From: Phytoactinopolyspora endophytica
GTDB taxonomy: Bacteria; Actinomycetota; Actinomycetes; Jiangellales; Jiangellaceae
Assembly: GCF_004138495.1 (NCBI RefSeq)
Contig: NZ_ML142866.1
Location: 136,546-143,139, forward strand
Direction: 5' to 3'
DNA length: 6,594 bases
The position numbers and the translations under genes were made by a program. This document shows, one piece after another, positions 6,270 to 6,594 of the stretch. How positions within the stretch are numbered: position 1 is the stretch's first letter; each line of letters begins with the position of its first letter. The notes below the pieces were generated by a model that saw only the letters and a program-made list of their open reading frames with translations, was not told the DNA's origin and did no database searches.

Positions 6270-6285
6270 CCTGTTCGCCCTGTTC
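6270..6285. repeat. short direct repeat upstream of erpA
   Basis: CCTGTTC occurs at 6270-6276 and again at 6279-6285, nine bases apart start to start. It lies between the glycerate kinase stop and the SigR-type motif. It could be chance or a small binding site; the spacing is shorter than one helical turn, so the case for paired regulator binding is weak. Confidence 0.4.
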
Positions 6286-6342
6286 CCATATCGTGCGACG
6301 GTGACGGGTGTCGTCAGAGCTCGGTCAGGTTGACAGAGTGAT

Positions 6343-6594
6343 TCATCCACGTCTGCCCCACGTCCTGGCGACACGTTCCGCGACGCCGGCCAGGCTCTGC
6401 GCCGGCTGTGCGAACGCCTCTTCCTCCCCCACCATGTCGACCAGGGAGTACGCCGCCTCGATCCCGTTGGCCCGGAGCTCGCGGCTGCCCACTTGAACGG
6501 CTCCCGCCAACGCCACACACGGCCGCATGGCCGCATTCGCCAGTTCCGCCACGCCGACCGGCACCTTGCCGTTCATCGATTGCCAGTCGAGTTT
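6343..6594 (-). CDS. glycerate kinase, C-terminal part (gene runs off the right edge)
   Basis: Only the last 83 codons are visible; the frame is open to base 6594, so the start lies outside the window. The segment KLDWQSMNGKVPVGVAELA matches the conserved 'D.QS..GK.P.GVA..A' region of GarK/GlxK-type glycerate kinases. It is followed by CVALAGAVQVGSRELRANG, then IEAAYSLVDMV, the typical strand-helix end ('A.AGI.AAY.L.D'), and a final helix. The enzyme phosphorylates D-glycerate in glyoxylate and serine degradation. The internal ATG at 6574-6576 (in QSMNGK) lies within the conserved motif and is not the real start. The gene ends 164 bases before erpA and no convincing terminator follows it, so some read-through into erpA is possible. 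Confidence 0.82.
   Translation of the reverse strand, partial: KLDWQSMNGKVPVGVAELANAAMRPCVALAGAVQVGSRELRANGIEAAYSLVDMVGEEEAFAQPAQSLAGVAERVARTWGRRG

Overview
The window is high-GC DNA from an actinobacterium. The sequence features behind this are GTG start codons, a GTGA stop/start overlap at both internal oxidase junctions, a separate four-helix cytochrome oxidase subunit IV (CtaF type), and a GGAAT-N18-GTT promoter motif of the SigR/SigH class. The genus cannot be named from this sequence.

Left part (1-993): a strong hairpin at about 89-132, then a minus-strand SRPBCC-fold gene (208-762) carrying a perfect in-frame 18-bp tandem duplication, then an intergenic stretch with a hairpin terminator (944-978). 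Centre-left (994-4015, minus): ctaC-ctaD-ctaF, the aa3-type cytochrome c oxidase subunits II, I and IV in one tightly overlapping operon. All CuA, CuB and haem ligands are visible. Subunit III (ctaE) and the bcc genes are not in the window.

Centre-right (4168-5818, plus): divergent from ctaC is a cysteine desulfurase, followed after 223 bp by a TusA-type sulfur carrier. This pair forms a plausible sulfur relay. The 223-bp spacer is the most unusual DNA here. It holds three copies of a roughly 21-bp G/C-rich unit, one inverted relative to the other two, so the inverted copy can pair with either of the others.

Right part (5831-6594, minus): an ErpA/IscA-type iron-sulfur carrier convergent with tusA, preceded by an exact SigR-type promoter motif, then the 3' end of a glycerate kinase running off the right edge.

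Functionally the window joins terminal respiration (a haem-copper oxidase) with sulfur mobilisation (desulfurase, TusA) and Fe-S delivery (ErpA). The genes are ordinary actinobacterial housekeeping genes and I see no new multi-gene defence, mobile or biosynthetic system. The points of interest are non-coding: the palindromic repeat cluster, the candidate redox-stress promoter and the probable leaderless start of the desulfurase gene. Stretches 1-207, 763-993, 4016-4167, 5365-5587 and 6179-6342 contain no gene that I can support beyond a possible 11-codon gene end at 1-36.
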